NCBI RefSeq assembly: GCF_025770765.1
Contig: NZ_JANZKY010000001.1
Location: 389,665 to 453,664, forward strand
Direction of reading: 5' to 3'
Source of the DNA: Propionivibrio soli
Lineage (GTDB): Bacteria; Pseudomonadota; Gammaproteobacteria; Burkholderiales; Rhodocyclaceae
DNA: 64,000 bases
The translations under genes were made by a program, and so were the position numbers. The notes below the pieces were generated by a model that ran no database searches, was not told where the DNA came from, and saw nothing but the letters and a program-made list of their open reading frames with translations. Position 1 is the first letter of the stretch, and each line of letters starts with the position of its first letter. Of the stretch, positions 53,595 through 62,641 are shown piece after piece.

Positions 53595-53766
53595 TTCTGA
53601 CGGTATGTGCACTACGAACGAACAACATTGGGGAAACGGCGGGTCGGTAGGTACCGCGCCGGAAACGAGAGGCGAGGGACACCGAATGCATGGGAAATGC
53701 AAGGGCATCCGTGTCCGACGTTTGGTCAATCGGCCGTCCGTGCGCGACGAAGGAGGGGCGCCGGGC

Positions 53767-54843
53767 GTGGAGGAGCTATTCGGTTATTTCAAGCGGTTTC
53801 TGGTTTTCCTGGCCGTCTGCCTAACCTCGCTCGTGCCGGGATCGGTGCTGGCGGCTGGGGATGCCCCGCTAGTGGTCATGGTGACGCCGCGCGGCCGGAC
53901 GTCAATGGAGATTGTCTTCGAAGCCGATCTGCAACGCCGGCTGGGCGGACGTGTGCGTTTCATGCTGATCGTGCCGGACGCACGCAACAAGGACGAAATG
54001 GCGGCTTTACCCGAGCGCATACGCAAGGAGAAGCCAAGCCTCATCTACACCTGGGGTACGCCGACGACGGTCGCCGTCGCCGGTACACACGACAAGCCGG
54101 TGATTGACGACATCCCGATCGTCTTCGCCGTCGTCGCCGATCCGGTCCGTGCCGGGATCGTGAAAGATTTGCGTGCGCCGAACCGCAACGTAACGGGCAC
54201 TTCGCATCTGGCGCCGCTGACCGTACAGATCAACGCCATCGAATCGTTCCGGCCATTCAAGAAGCTCGGCGTTGTGTATAACGCCGGCGAACCCAATTCT
54301 CGCTTCATGCTCGATGACCTCAATGCGGTTGCCGCCCACCTCGGCTTCGAGTTGATCGCCGAAGCGGTCACGCCCGATGCCAAGGGCGCCCCCGACCCAC
54401 AGAGCCTGCCCGGGCTCGTGCGCAAGGTGAAGGAACGCGGCGCGGAATGGCTGTACATCGGGCCGGACACCTTCGTCGGTTTCACGCATCGCAAGATAAC
54501 CACCGATGCGGCGGCCGAGGCCGGATTGCCGTCGTTCACCGCCAACGAAAGCGCGATCCGCGACGGCAACGCATTGTTCGGCCTCTTTTCGCCGCAGGAA
54601 AACATGAGCCGCTTTGTCGCCTTCAAGGCGGCGCAGATCCTCAAAGGCGAGGTTCCGGTCGGAAGTATTCCTATTGAGACACTGCAGCGCTTCAGCGTGC
54701 TGGTGAATATGTGTACGGCAAAGGCGCTCGATGTCTATCCGCCGCTGCCGCTGCTCAACATCGCGGACGTGCGCCTTCCCGCGAGGCTCGGGCCCAGCTC
54801 GGCGCCGTGTGTGCCGCCGGGCAAGCCGGGAAGCGGGCCATGA
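53767..54843 (+). CDS. ABC_sub_bind-type periplasmic substrate-binding protein
   Basis: 358-residue exported binding protein of the family often annotated as tryptophan/tyrosine ABC transporter substrate-binding protein. A signal peptide is visible (FKRFLVFLAVCLTSLVPGSV, cleavage after LAA), then PLVVMVTPRGRTSMEIVFEA, the internal GTPTTVAVAGTHDKPVIDDI with PIVFAVVADPVRAGIV, and TSHLAPLTVQINAIESFRPF. I chose GTG 53767, with GGAGGGG eight bases upstream, which gives a compact signal peptide; ATG 53686 is the alternative. No permease or ATPase is present, and its stop overlaps a membrane sensor gene, so it probably presents a ligand to that sensor. Confidence 0.8.
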   Translation: MEELFGYFKRFLVFLAVCLTSLVPGSVLAAGDAPLVVMVTPRGRTSMEIVFEADLQRRLGGRVRFMLIVPDARNKDEMAALPERIRKEKPSLIYTWGTPTTVAVAGTHDKPVIDDIPIVFAVVADPVRAGIVKDLRAPNRNVTGTSHLAPLTVQINAIESFRPFKKLGVVYNAGEPNSRFMLDDLNAVAAHLGFELIAEAVTPDAKGAPDPQSLPGLVRKVKERGAEWLYIGPDTFVGFTHRKITTDAAAEAGLPSFTANESAIRDGNALFGLFSPQENMSRFVAFKAAQILKGEVPVGSIPIETLQRFSVLVNMCTAKALDVYPPLPLLNIADVRLPARLGPSSAPCVPPGKPGSGP

Positions 54844-55625
54844 AACTCTCCGAAGCGACCGCGTCCCCACCGGCGGAACGCGACACTGATCTGCCGCGCA
54901 TCCGCGGGCTGCGCCTGGCCGCCTATGTGTGGGAAATCGCCGGGGCGTGGTTCATCATTCTCTGGCTAGCCGGCGTCGCCGCCGTGGGCGCGTTCGCTTG
55001 GAACTATCAGGAAGAAATCGACGGTCTGCGGCGCGAACGCTTGTTGCTCTTCCTCTCCGAAATCAGGGACAAGGCGGAGACCGATCTGCAACTCGGTTTC
55101 GACATCGGCGAGGACCGCGGCGTGCGCAACATGCTGGATGATCTGATCCGCAAGGACCCGTCGGTACGTTCCATCGAGATCTTCGACACGGAAGGCATCT
55201 CCCGGCATTCGACCGACCGCGGCACGACCGGGGAAACCGTCAGCCCCGAATGGCGCCATGCCGCGCAGCACTTCTCAGGGCATTACTGGACCAGCCAATC
55301 GGAAACGGATGCCACGCTCGGCGTGCCCCTGCGCGGCAGCTTCCGCGAGCCGGTCGGGCACTTGGCCATCACCTATCAGCCGGATGCGGGCGGCGAGCGC
55401 ATCGAGGCATTCAAGGAAAACGCCGCCACCGTACTGATCGTTTTTCTGCTCGCCGTCTTGATCGCACCTTTTATTGCCGCCGCCGCGTATGCGCGCGAGG
55501 TGGCAGCGGCCGAGGATGCCTTCTACGCCGATGACGAGCGCCGCTCGCCAACCGTCGCCATGCTGAGCCGGATTCGCCGGCGGCTTGACGACGCGATGCA
55601 CAAGGTGGGGCGGAGAGCGCGATGA
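54840..55625 (+). CDS. Membrane sensor protein, short type 1
   Basis: 261-residue inner-membrane protein: a membrane helix at about 36-57 (AWFIILWLAGVAAVGAFAWN), a periplasmic sensor region with RSIEIFDTEGISRHSTDRGT (Cache-like), a second helix about 196-217 (ATVLIVFLLAVLIAPFIAAA), and a short cytoplasmic helix. It has no kinase or other output domain. It overlaps its neighbours by four bases on both sides. It forms a pair with the next gene, and the same pair recurs downstream of the phosphatase. I do not recognise a named family. Confidence 0.75.
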   Translation: MKLSEATASPPAERDTDLPRIRGLRLAAYVWEIAGAWFIILWLAGVAAVGAFAWNYQEEIDGLRRERLLLFLSEIRDKAETDLQLGFDIGEDRGVRNMLDDLIRKDPSVRSIEIFDTEGISRHSTDRGTTGETVSPEWRHAAQHFSGHYWTSQSETDATLGVPLRGSFREPVGHLAITYQPDAGGERIEAFKENAATVLIVFLLAVLIAPFIAAAAYAREVAAAEDAFYADDERRSPTVAMLSRIRRRLDDAMHKVGRRAR

Positions 55626-57538
55626 ACCGGTTGGTTCACGTCGAGCGACGGCTCGCCCTGTTTACGGTGGCGCTGGTGGCCGGCCTCGTCGTTTGCCTCA
55701 TCGCCTTGATCGTCGGCCAGACGGCTGAGTTGCGCCGTAACGAGCAGCGTATCCGCGCCGCCGTGATCGCTGAAGCGTTGGCCGCCTCGATCGGTCGTGC
55801 ACTGGCGTATGACATCCCTTTCGACCGGTTATCGGGAGTCGACAGTGTTTTCGGTACGCGCATGAGCGAGGATGGCGACATCGTGCGCATCGTGCTCACC
55901 GATGCTTCCGGAAAGGTCGTCGCCGAACGCGCGGTCCCGGAGCCGTCGTCGGTCGCCCCGATCGCCATCTCGGCAACCGTCCGGCCCACCGAGGGAGAAA
56001 GTTCTGCGGTTGGGACGGTCACGGTTTATACCGAGCCGACCACCGTTCTTGAGGCATTGGCCTTTCCGGCCGCCCTCGGAATTATCATTGTCGTCGCCAC
56101 GCTGACGATCGCGCGCCGTAGCGTGAGCTATGCGCTCAAGCGCGGCGCGGAGGCCCGTGAGATTGCGCTGCACGCCATGCAGGAACGCATCGCCGCTGGC
56201 GACCTGACGACGGTCGTCAATGAAACCAGCCCACGCAGCTTCGATCTGCGCGCGTCGTGGCTGACCGCCCGTATCCGCGACTTGAATGAAAGGCGCCTGC
56301 GCCTACAGCGCCTGGTCGCCTCGCTGCTGCACACCGAGCCCGAGCTTGGGGAGAGGCAACGCCTCTCCGCGTTGCTCATCGACGCGGTCGCGGATACGCG
56401 TTTCGCTGCCATCAAGCCTGCTCGCGACCGCGTCCATCCCCTGCGCAGCGATCTCGGCTGGATCCTCTTTCTCGGTAGCACCGCCGTATGGACAGCGCTG
56501 GGCGCAAGCGGAGCAATCAACGGAATTCCCGTCTGGCATCGACCGCTGCTGCTCGCTTGCGCGGTGGCGGGATGTGCCTCCGGGCTGCCGCTCGGACGAC
56601 GCCTCGCCATGGGCGCTCCACCGAAACTCGCGGCGTCGCTCGGCTTGACGATAACGATGCTTGCACCGGTATTGTTCGCGATGGCGCAGGGTGTCGACGC
56701 CTTCCGCGAACCGGGACTCTGGGTCGCGATCATCGCCCTCGGCGTCGGGTTCGGGATTTTCGTACGCGCGCTTGCGGCCTTGCCTTTCGCTCGGCAGGAA
56801 CCTTCGCCGCTCACCATCGCACAGGGAGCAACGACGACGATCTCTCCGTCGCTCATGATGCGCGGCCTCTGCGTCGGCTGGCCGCTCGGCATGATCGGCG
56901 GTACGGTCCTCGGCGTCGGGTGGTCGTTCGTCGCGGCCGGACTGGTGGCGGGCGTGGCGCATATGTTCCTCGCGAGCTTGCGCATCGAGCAGACGCGAAT
57001 CATTTCGACGCATTCGGGCAGCCGGCCTCTGTCGCCAGCGCACCCCGGCGGATGGCCGTTTCTAGGTTTCGCGTTTGGGTTATTCATGGCGTCGTCGGTC
57101 ACCGGCGTCTTTCCCGGCCTGCGCGTGGATACGCCGGTCGAAACCGTTTTCGCCCTGTGCGGGCTGGTGCTCGGAATCGCGCTGGCATTTGCCGCCGCCG
57201 GGCGATTGACGGAAAAGGTATTTGTCGCGCTCGCAGCACTCGCCTGCGGAATGATCGCCGCCGGGTATTTCGATGCGGTCCCCTATCCCATTTGGGTGCA
57301 TACCATCGCCGTTGGCGTGCTCGGTTTCGCGATTTCCGGGCATCTGATCATTGTCGGAACCCGGGAAGCGGCCGGGCTCGAGGTATTGCCCCGGGCCGGT
57401 ACAGGCTGCGTCCTGGGCTGTGCGCTCTCGGCGGTCGCCTTGTATGCCGATCTGCCCATGCATTGGCTCTGGTGGGCCGGATGCGCCGCGTGGATCGGGT
57501 TGGCATGGGTATGTTTCGCCGCAAAGGAGCAACGGTAA
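55622..57538 (+). CDS. Sensor domain fused to a polytopic (degenerate MFS-like) membrane domain, type 1
   Basis: 638-residue membrane protein. N-terminal helix about 10-32, periplasmic sensor region to about 140 (DIVRIVLTDASGKVVAERAV), a second helix about 145-163, then a HAMP-like and helical cytoplasmic segment (AEAREIALHAMQERIAAGDL), followed from about residue 285 by ten or so membrane helices. The polytopic half resembles a major facilitator permease but lacks clear MFS motifs, so it may sense rather than transport. It overlaps the PP2C gene by one base (TAATG). The related protein at 60500-62641 keeps MFS motifs. Confidence 0.78.
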   Translation: MNRLVHVERRLALFTVALVAGLVVCLIALIVGQTAELRRNEQRIRAAVIAEALAASIGRALAYDIPFDRLSGVDSVFGTRMSEDGDIVRIVLTDASGKVVAERAVPEPSSVAPIAISATVRPTEGESSAVGTVTVYTEPTTVLEALAFPAALGIIIVVATLTIARRSVSYALKRGAEAREIALHAMQERIAAGDLTTVVNETSPRSFDLRASWLTARIRDLNERRLRLQRLVASLLHTEPELGERQRLSALLIDAVADTRFAAIKPARDRVHPLRSDLGWILFLGSTAVWTALGASGAINGIPVWHRPLLLACAVAGCASGLPLGRRLAMGAPPKLAASLGLTITMLAPVLFAMAQGVDAFREPGLWVAIIALGVGFGIFVRALAALPFARQEPSPLTIAQGATTTISPSLMMRGLCVGWPLGMIGGTVLGVGWSFVAAGLVAGVAHMFLASLRIEQTRIISTHSGSRPLSPAHPGGWPFLGFAFGLFMASSVTGVFPGLRVDTPVETVFALCGLVLGIALAFAAAGRLTEKVFVALAALACGMIAAGYFDAVPYPIWVHTIAVGVLGFAISGHLIIVGTREAAGLEVLPRAGTGCVLGCALSAVALYADLPMHWLWWAGCAAWIGLAWVCFAAKEQR

Positions 57539-59688
57539 TGTTGCTGCGTACGCGACTCATCATTATCTCGACGCTGGTCCTGCTCCTGTTGCTGGCCGCT
57601 TTCAGCGGCGTGTTATGGATGCGGGATGCGCACTTCAACAGCCGGTTCAACGGCGAGGTGTTGCAGAGCCAACGTTTCGCTTGGGAAAAGATTCGCGGCG
57701 AAACGCAGGAACGGCTTGCCCTCTCGCACCAGCAACTCGTTTCCGATCCGGCGTTCGCCCGCCTCGCTCGCCATGCCGCCGACTCCACCCAATTAGCGAC
57801 CCTCATCGAGGGACTGCGTGCAGGTTTTCCCGAGATACGGGTCGACGTCTTCGGCGCCGACGGCAGCGTTCTTTATTCATCGGCGGTCAACCTTTCCGAA
57901 TCAGGCGGCCTGCTCGACCCGGGCGCCATCGCCGCTCTCCTCGGGGACGGCAAGGCGGTAGCCGGTCTGACGCAGCTTTCGAACAAGGAATTCCTGTTCG
58001 TACGCGCACAACCACTTGGCACTCCGGGTTCCGGTAAGCGGGCGCCGGGTGCTATCGCCGCGGTGGCCCTGGCCGTCGAGATTCTGCCGGCCCTCACGCA
58101 ATTACGCGACAGTCTCTCGGGCGAAGTGGCCATCCATAACCTGCGCGGCAAACTTGTCGCCGGGACGAAACCCGCGCTGATGAACACGCTGGGGCTCGGC
58201 ACCGCGGTACGCACAGAGCGGGTGACCCGACGCGAGGTCGACGGACGGACCTACCTCGTCTCGGTCCTCCCTCAGTTCAATTCCGAACAACGCCCGCTGG
58301 CCGCCCTGATCACTGCGCGCGACATCACCGATCTGGCGCGCGCCGACGCCAGTTTCAACACGCGCATTGGCACAGTGACCCTGTTCTTCGGTATTGCGCT
58401 TCTGATCCTGATGGCGCTTTACCTGCGCGCCTCGCTCGACCCACTGAACCGGGCGCTGCGCGCCCTCGACGCACTGGCTCGCGGCGACACGTCAGCGCAG
58501 GTTGTCGACGAGAGCGAGGCCGAGGTCGCCGACGAAGCGGCGCGCATCGTGCACGGCATTTCGGTACTGCGCGAGGAGGTACTGCAAGGCCACATGCTGC
58601 GTGACGAACGCCTGCGCGCCCGGCAGCAGCAGGAGCACGTGATCCGCAGCCGTCTGCGCGAGCTCGCCGAGAGCCTGGACGCGCAATCGCGCGAGGAAAT
58701 CCTGCGGGAACTCGGCGCGCTGGAAGCAGAAGCGCAGCCGCCAGCCGCTCAGGCGACAACGACGGCCAACGCCGCAGACATTCCCGGCGGCGCAGAGGCA
58801 AACGACTTGGCGGCTTTGGCGGGTGTCCTTGGCCGCATGACGGGATTGATTGCCTCGCAGCAGCACCGGCTGCTCGATCTGCTGTCCGAAGTCCGCTCGG
58901 CCGCCGAGGCGAAGGCACGGCTCGCCGGCCTACAACAGGAACTGGAAGTCGCGCGCCAGATGCAGGCGGCGATTCTGCCCCGTGTCGCCCCGGCAAGCGA
59001 GCAAGTCCGCGTCGCCGCGCTGATGATTCCTGCCAAGGAAGTGGGCGGCGACTTCTACGACTACTTCTTCCTCGATTCCGAATGGCGCTACCTGGGCATT
59101 GTCGTCGCCGACGTCTCGGGCAAGGGTGTGCCCGCCGCCTTCTTCATGGCTGTTGCGCGTACGCTGCTCAAGAGCAACGCGCAATTTCTGCGCGCGCCCG
59201 CCGATTGCGTCACGCAACTCAACAACCTGTTGTGCGCCGACAACGACCAGATGATGTTCGTCACCGTGTTCTACGGCGTGCTCGATCTCGTTACCGGCCG
59301 CTTCGAATACGTGAACGCCGGTCACAATCCGCCGCTCCTGATTCCGGCGCAGGGCGAAGCCCAATACCTGCCGAAGACGAAGGCGATGGCGCTCGCGGTG
59401 ATGGAGGACATTTCCTTCCCGGCCGGCGAACTGACGCTCGGTCCAGGCGATTCGCTGCTCTTTTACACCGACGGGATTACCGAGGCCACGAGCACCGACG
59501 GAGAGCTCTACGGCGAAACGCGTTTGTTGCATACGCTGCAAGCCTGCGCCGGAGCCGACATGCCGGCCCGCAACGAAGCCATCCTCTCCGACATCCGCCG
59601 CTTCGAGCGTGGAGCCATGCAAGCGGACGATATCACGTGTGTTTCCCTGGTCTATCGCCCGGCGGGCAGCGCAGCGGTGCAGGCATGA
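57538..59688 (+). CDS. Membrane-bound SpoIIE/PP2C serine phosphatase (BtrU-like)
   Basis: 716-residue sensor phosphatase: helix about 7-27, periplasmic Cache-like sensor (FPEIRVDVFGADGSVLYSSA), second helix about 278-297, HAMP, a coiled coil, and a C-terminal PP2C/SpoIIE domain from about 465. Metal-site aspartates are visible in GGDFYD (Asp505, Asp508), ADVSGKG (Asp525), YTDGITE (Asp645) and ADDITC (Asp697, Asp698). It would dephosphorylate the STAS protein. AAGGAG stands eight bases before the ATG; a much longer open frame upstream is an overlap artefact. It lies between the two sensor pairs. Confidence 0.93.
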   Translation: MLLRTRLIIISTLVLLLLLAAFSGVLWMRDAHFNSRFNGEVLQSQRFAWEKIRGETQERLALSHQQLVSDPAFARLARHAADSTQLATLIEGLRAGFPEIRVDVFGADGSVLYSSAVNLSESGGLLDPGAIAALLGDGKAVAGLTQLSNKEFLFVRAQPLGTPGSGKRAPGAIAAVALAVEILPALTQLRDSLSGEVAIHNLRGKLVAGTKPALMNTLGLGTAVRTERVTRREVDGRTYLVSVLPQFNSEQRPLAALITARDITDLARADASFNTRIGTVTLFFGIALLILMALYLRASLDPLNRALRALDALARGDTSAQVVDESEAEVADEAARIVHGISVLREEVLQGHMLRDERLRARQQQEHVIRSRLRELAESLDAQSREEILRELGALEAEAQPPAAQATTTANAADIPGGAEANDLAALAGVLGRMTGLIASQQHRLLDLLSEVRSAAEAKARLAGLQQELEVARQMQAAILPRVAPASEQVRVAALMIPAKEVGGDFYDYFFLDSEWRYLGIVVADVSGKGVPAAFFMAVARTLLKSNAQFLRAPADCVTQLNNLLCADNDQMMFVTVFYGVLDLVTGRFEYVNAGHNPPLLIPAQGEAQYLPKTKAMALAVMEDISFPAGELTLGPGDSLLFYTDGITEATSTDGELYGETRLLHTLQACAGADMPARNEAILSDIRRFERGAMQADDITCVSLVYRPAGSAAVQA

Positions 59689-60500
59689 ACATGGGGGTGC
59701 CAACCGATACGCGGAGCCACCTAGGGCGGCTCGCCTATCTTGCCCTCGTTCCGTCGGCTGTTCTGCTCGCGTGCTTCCTGATCACATCGCTTTTGGTCAG
59801 CCTGCGTGTGGAGGAGGCGGTCGTCAACTTGGCTGAAGTGCGCGCCCGCCTCGTTGCCGGCGAGGTGAGGCGGGCGGTCGAAGCGGGTTTGCGTTTCGGC
59901 ATCCAGCTTACAGACCAGAACGGGCTTCCGCGGCAGCTGACCGAACAACTACGAGGAGACCCCGATGTTCAGGCGATCACGGTCTACTCGGACACGGCCC
60001 AACCGGTTTTCCGCGAAACTCGCCCCGCCGAAGCCGTCGAGCTCGAACCGCGCTTCGCTCGGCGCCTGCTGGACGAGAGCGCGGTCAACCCGGCCGAAGA
60101 CATCGTGCGTACCTTCCGGAGCGGTGGTCAACAGCACGTCGTGATGTCGATACGCGACCCGATTGGGCGCCCGGGGGGCCTCGTCTCCGTGATGTATGCC
60201 GACCCGGCGGCGACGGCAACGTTCGCTGCCGTCATGGAACGCCTGCTTCCAGCCACCGGCGTTAGCTGGCTCGCCGGCACGGCGGTGTGCATTGCTCTCG
60301 TGGCTCTGATGTGGGGCCGCTGGGAACGGGCAAGCGCCGCCGTCATCAACCGCCTGCGCGGTACCCCGACTGCCGACGACGGCATGCAACGCATGGCCGG
60401 CCTGAAACTAGACGGTGCCGTCAAGTCCATCGAGACGGCCGAAACGGAACTCGACAGGCTGAGCCGATTCGCCGAACGCCGTCCGGATGGGCCCTCGTAA
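59685..60500 (+). CDS. Membrane sensor protein, short type 2
   Basis: 271-residue protein with the same plan as the gene at 54840: helix about 16-38 (AYLALVPSAVLLACFLITSL), periplasmic region with DPDVQAITVYSDTAQPVFRE, a second helix about 193-212 (GVSWLAGTAVCIALVALMWG), then a short cytoplasmic helix ending TAETELDRLSRFAERRPDG. No catalytic output domain. It overlaps the phosphatase stop by four bases and the next start by one. Sequence similarity to the first short sensor is low, but architecture and neighbourhood match. Confidence 0.72.
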   Translation: MNMGVPTDTRSHLGRLAYLALVPSAVLLACFLITSLLVSLRVEEAVVNLAEVRARLVAGEVRRAVEAGLRFGIQLTDQNGLPRQLTEQLRGDPDVQAITVYSDTAQPVFRETRPAEAVELEPRFARRLLDESAVNPAEDIVRTFRSGGQQHVVMSIRDPIGRPGGLVSVMYADPAATATFAAVMERLLPATGVSWLAGTAVCIALVALMWGRWERASAAVINRLRGTPTADDGMQRMAGLKLDGAVKSIETAETELDRLSRFAERRPDGPS

Positions 60501-62641
60501 TGCGGGAGAAACTTCGTATCTGGCTTGCCGCCGCCGTCGTGGTGGCCGTTGTCGGCGCGGGCCTCGCAGCTATCGTCAGCGAAGCGCGACACACCGGCAG
60601 CCCACGTGTCGTCAGCGCGTTGCAGCGTAACGCGCAGGGCATCGGACGCGTCGTCGGAATGCAGATCGAAAGGGCCGTGCAGGTTGGTATCGCCACGGAC
60701 CGTCTGCCCGGTCTCGACACCTTGTTACGCGACGAACTCGCACGGCACAAAGAGCTGTCTTTTTTCGGCGTGGTGGCCGAGGACGGCCAGATTCTTACTG
60801 TTCAGATCGCCGACGATGTCGACTCGGCGGACCGGCCGGAAATCGAGCGTCTTGTTGCCGCCGCCGATGCGCAAGCGAAGCCCCCCATTGATGCCGTCTT
60901 GCTGCCGGCGGCGCGGCGCGGGAGCTACGCCGAGTTCGAGCCCAACGAGTTTTCTTATCGTGCCGAAAGTGTACCGGCCGGTCCGGGCGCGCCCGAGGTC
61001 ACCGTCGTAGTCGGCTATGCGACCGACTACTTCGACGCACAGGTCCGAGCCGTCGCGGCGGATATCGGTATCGCCGTACTCATCAGCCTCATCCTGGTCC
61101 TTGAACTGTCTCAGTATGCGGCCCGGCGATGGATGCTGCGCGACCTCGTCGTGATTCACGATCTGGCGCAGGAGGTTGCCGACGGTGAGTTCAGGGCGCG
61201 CGCCGTACTGCCCGGCCGCAGCCCGTTCGAACGACTTGCCGGCGCCCTCGACGCGCGGCTCGACGGGTTGCGCATCAGTTATCGCCGGCTCGCCCAGCGA
61301 GCCACAGCGCTTGGCGGCGACCCGCAAGCGCGCCATTGGGCCGACGAGGTAGCCGCCTTCGGCAAAGAACACGCTCTCGATCACGAACCGCAGCCGATCG
61401 GTGCGCACGTTACGACGGGCCGCTTGCGGCTGGTCGTATTCCTCGTCGCCATTGCGGAGGAATTCTGCCGACCATGGTTCGCCCTTCATGCGGCAGGTAT
61501 CGAGGGACCCAGCACGCTCGGGTCGTCGATTCTCGCCAGCTTGCCGCTGACGGCATTCCTGCTGACCTGGGCACTGTCGCAACTCGTCGGGCCGTTTCTG
61601 CTCCGGCGCTACGGCTTTCGCTGCTGCCTCGGCGTCTCGATCGCTCTCACCGCCGCGTCTTTGGCGGCGACAGCCGTGGCCGGGCACTGGTATTTGCTCG
61701 TCGCGCTGAGGGCGCTGAGCGGGACGGCATTTGGGCTTGTCCTGATCTATGCGCAAACGGGGCTGCTCGGACTCGATACCGGCGCCATGCGTGCCCGCAA
61801 CGTCGCGCAATTTTCGGCGGCGATTGTCGCCGCAGGGATTTGCGGCCCCGTGATCGGCGGGCTTTTCGCCGATGCCTACGGCTATCGCTTCGCGTTTTTG
61901 CTTGCCGCCGTCGTTACGGCTCTCGCGTTGCTGCTCGTCGGAGGCATGCGCGTCGAACTTACCCCTGAGGACAGCAACCGGCCACGGCGCAGCGTGGCGC
62001 AGACGGCTCGCCTGGCGCTTGGCAACCTTCGTTTCCTGGCCCTCGTCCTGGTAACCGCCGTACCGACCAAGCTCGCGGCTACCGCCGTCTTGCTCATCGT
62101 CGTACCCCTCGCCGTCGCCGATCTCGGCGAGCCCGCTGCCACCGCCGGCCGCCTGCAGCTGTTGTTTTTCGTTGCCTTTCTTTTTGTCGCCGGTCCGGTG
62201 GCGCACCTCTCCGACCGGTTCGGACAGCGCAAACCGTTCGTGCTCGGCGGCGCGCTCATCGGCGGCGCTGCATGTCTGCTCGGTTACACCCTGCAAGGCG
62301 TCATCGGCTTCGCGGCCGTGTGCGGACTGCTTGGCCTGGGTCAGGCGACTGCAGGAAACTCTCAAGTGGTTCTTGTTACCCGCGTCTTTTCCAGCGGCCA
62401 GTCGGCAGCCGACCCGGAAATCGGGCTCGGGTTGTACCGGCTCATTGAACGGTTCGGCGGCGCGCTTGGTCCCGTTGTCGCGGCCCTGCTCGTCCGCTAT
62501 TCGGGCCTGCAGACCTGTATTGCCGTCATCGGTACCCTCTTCGCGCTCAGCATCGTCGCTACGGCGCTCTTGCTGCGTGGCTACGACGAAACCCGAACGG
62601 CACCCAAGCCATCGATGAACTTGGCGAGCGATACGGCATGA
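60500..62641 (+). CDS. Sensor domain fused to an MFS transporter domain, type 2
   Basis: 713-residue membrane protein: helix about 8-27, periplasmic sensor (HKELSFFGVVAEDGQILTVQ), helix about 186-204, HAMP-like segment (DLAQEVADGEFRARAVLPGR), then a clear major facilitator domain from about 310 to 695 with ALRALSGTAFGLVLIYAQTG, GPVIGGLFADAYGYRFAFLL and the loop motif DRFGQRKP. A transporter with an N-terminal receptor-like module is unusual. It could sense its own transport substrate and signal to the neighbouring phosphatase through membrane contacts. It overlaps the GNAT gene by four bases. Confidence 0.83.
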   Translation: MREKLRIWLAAAVVVAVVGAGLAAIVSEARHTGSPRVVSALQRNAQGIGRVVGMQIERAVQVGIATDRLPGLDTLLRDELARHKELSFFGVVAEDGQILTVQIADDVDSADRPEIERLVAAADAQAKPPIDAVLLPAARRGSYAEFEPNEFSYRAESVPAGPGAPEVTVVVGYATDYFDAQVRAVAADIGIAVLISLILVLELSQYAARRWMLRDLVVIHDLAQEVADGEFRARAVLPGRSPFERLAGALDARLDGLRISYRRLAQRATALGGDPQARHWADEVAAFGKEHALDHEPQPIGAHVTTGRLRLVVFLVAIAEEFCRPWFALHAAGIEGPSTLGSSILASLPLTAFLLTWALSQLVGPFLLRRYGFRCCLGVSIALTAASLAATAVAGHWYLLVALRALSGTAFGLVLIYAQTGLLGLDTGAMRARNVAQFSAAIVAAGICGPVIGGLFADAYGYRFAFLLAAVVTALALLLVGGMRVELTPEDSNRPRRSVAQTARLALGNLRFLALVLVTAVPTKLAATAVLLIVVPLAVADLGEPAATAGRLQLLFFVAFLFVAGPVAHLSDRFGQRKPFVLGGALIGGAACLLGYTLQGVIGFAAVCGLLGLGQATAGNSQVVLVTRVFSSGQSAADPEIGLGLYRLIERFGGALGPVVAALLVRYSGLQTCIAVIGTLFALSIVATALLLRGYDETRTAPKPSMNLASDTA

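Larger units (their letters stand above)
53314..53766. other. Divergent control region of the switch-kinase and sensor operons
   Basis: About 450 bases between the HATPase start and the preferred start of the substrate-binding protein. It contains promoters E (plus) and F (minus). Apart from these no gene or strong repeat is visible; an in-frame ATG at 53686 could extend the plus-strand gene. Confidence 0.55.

Noticed and set aside
56488..57537. N-terminal 350 codons of the long open frame ending in the PP2C gene
   Set aside because: They overlap the sensor-membrane gene out of frame; a proper ribosome binding site and a membrane-helix start occur at 57538.
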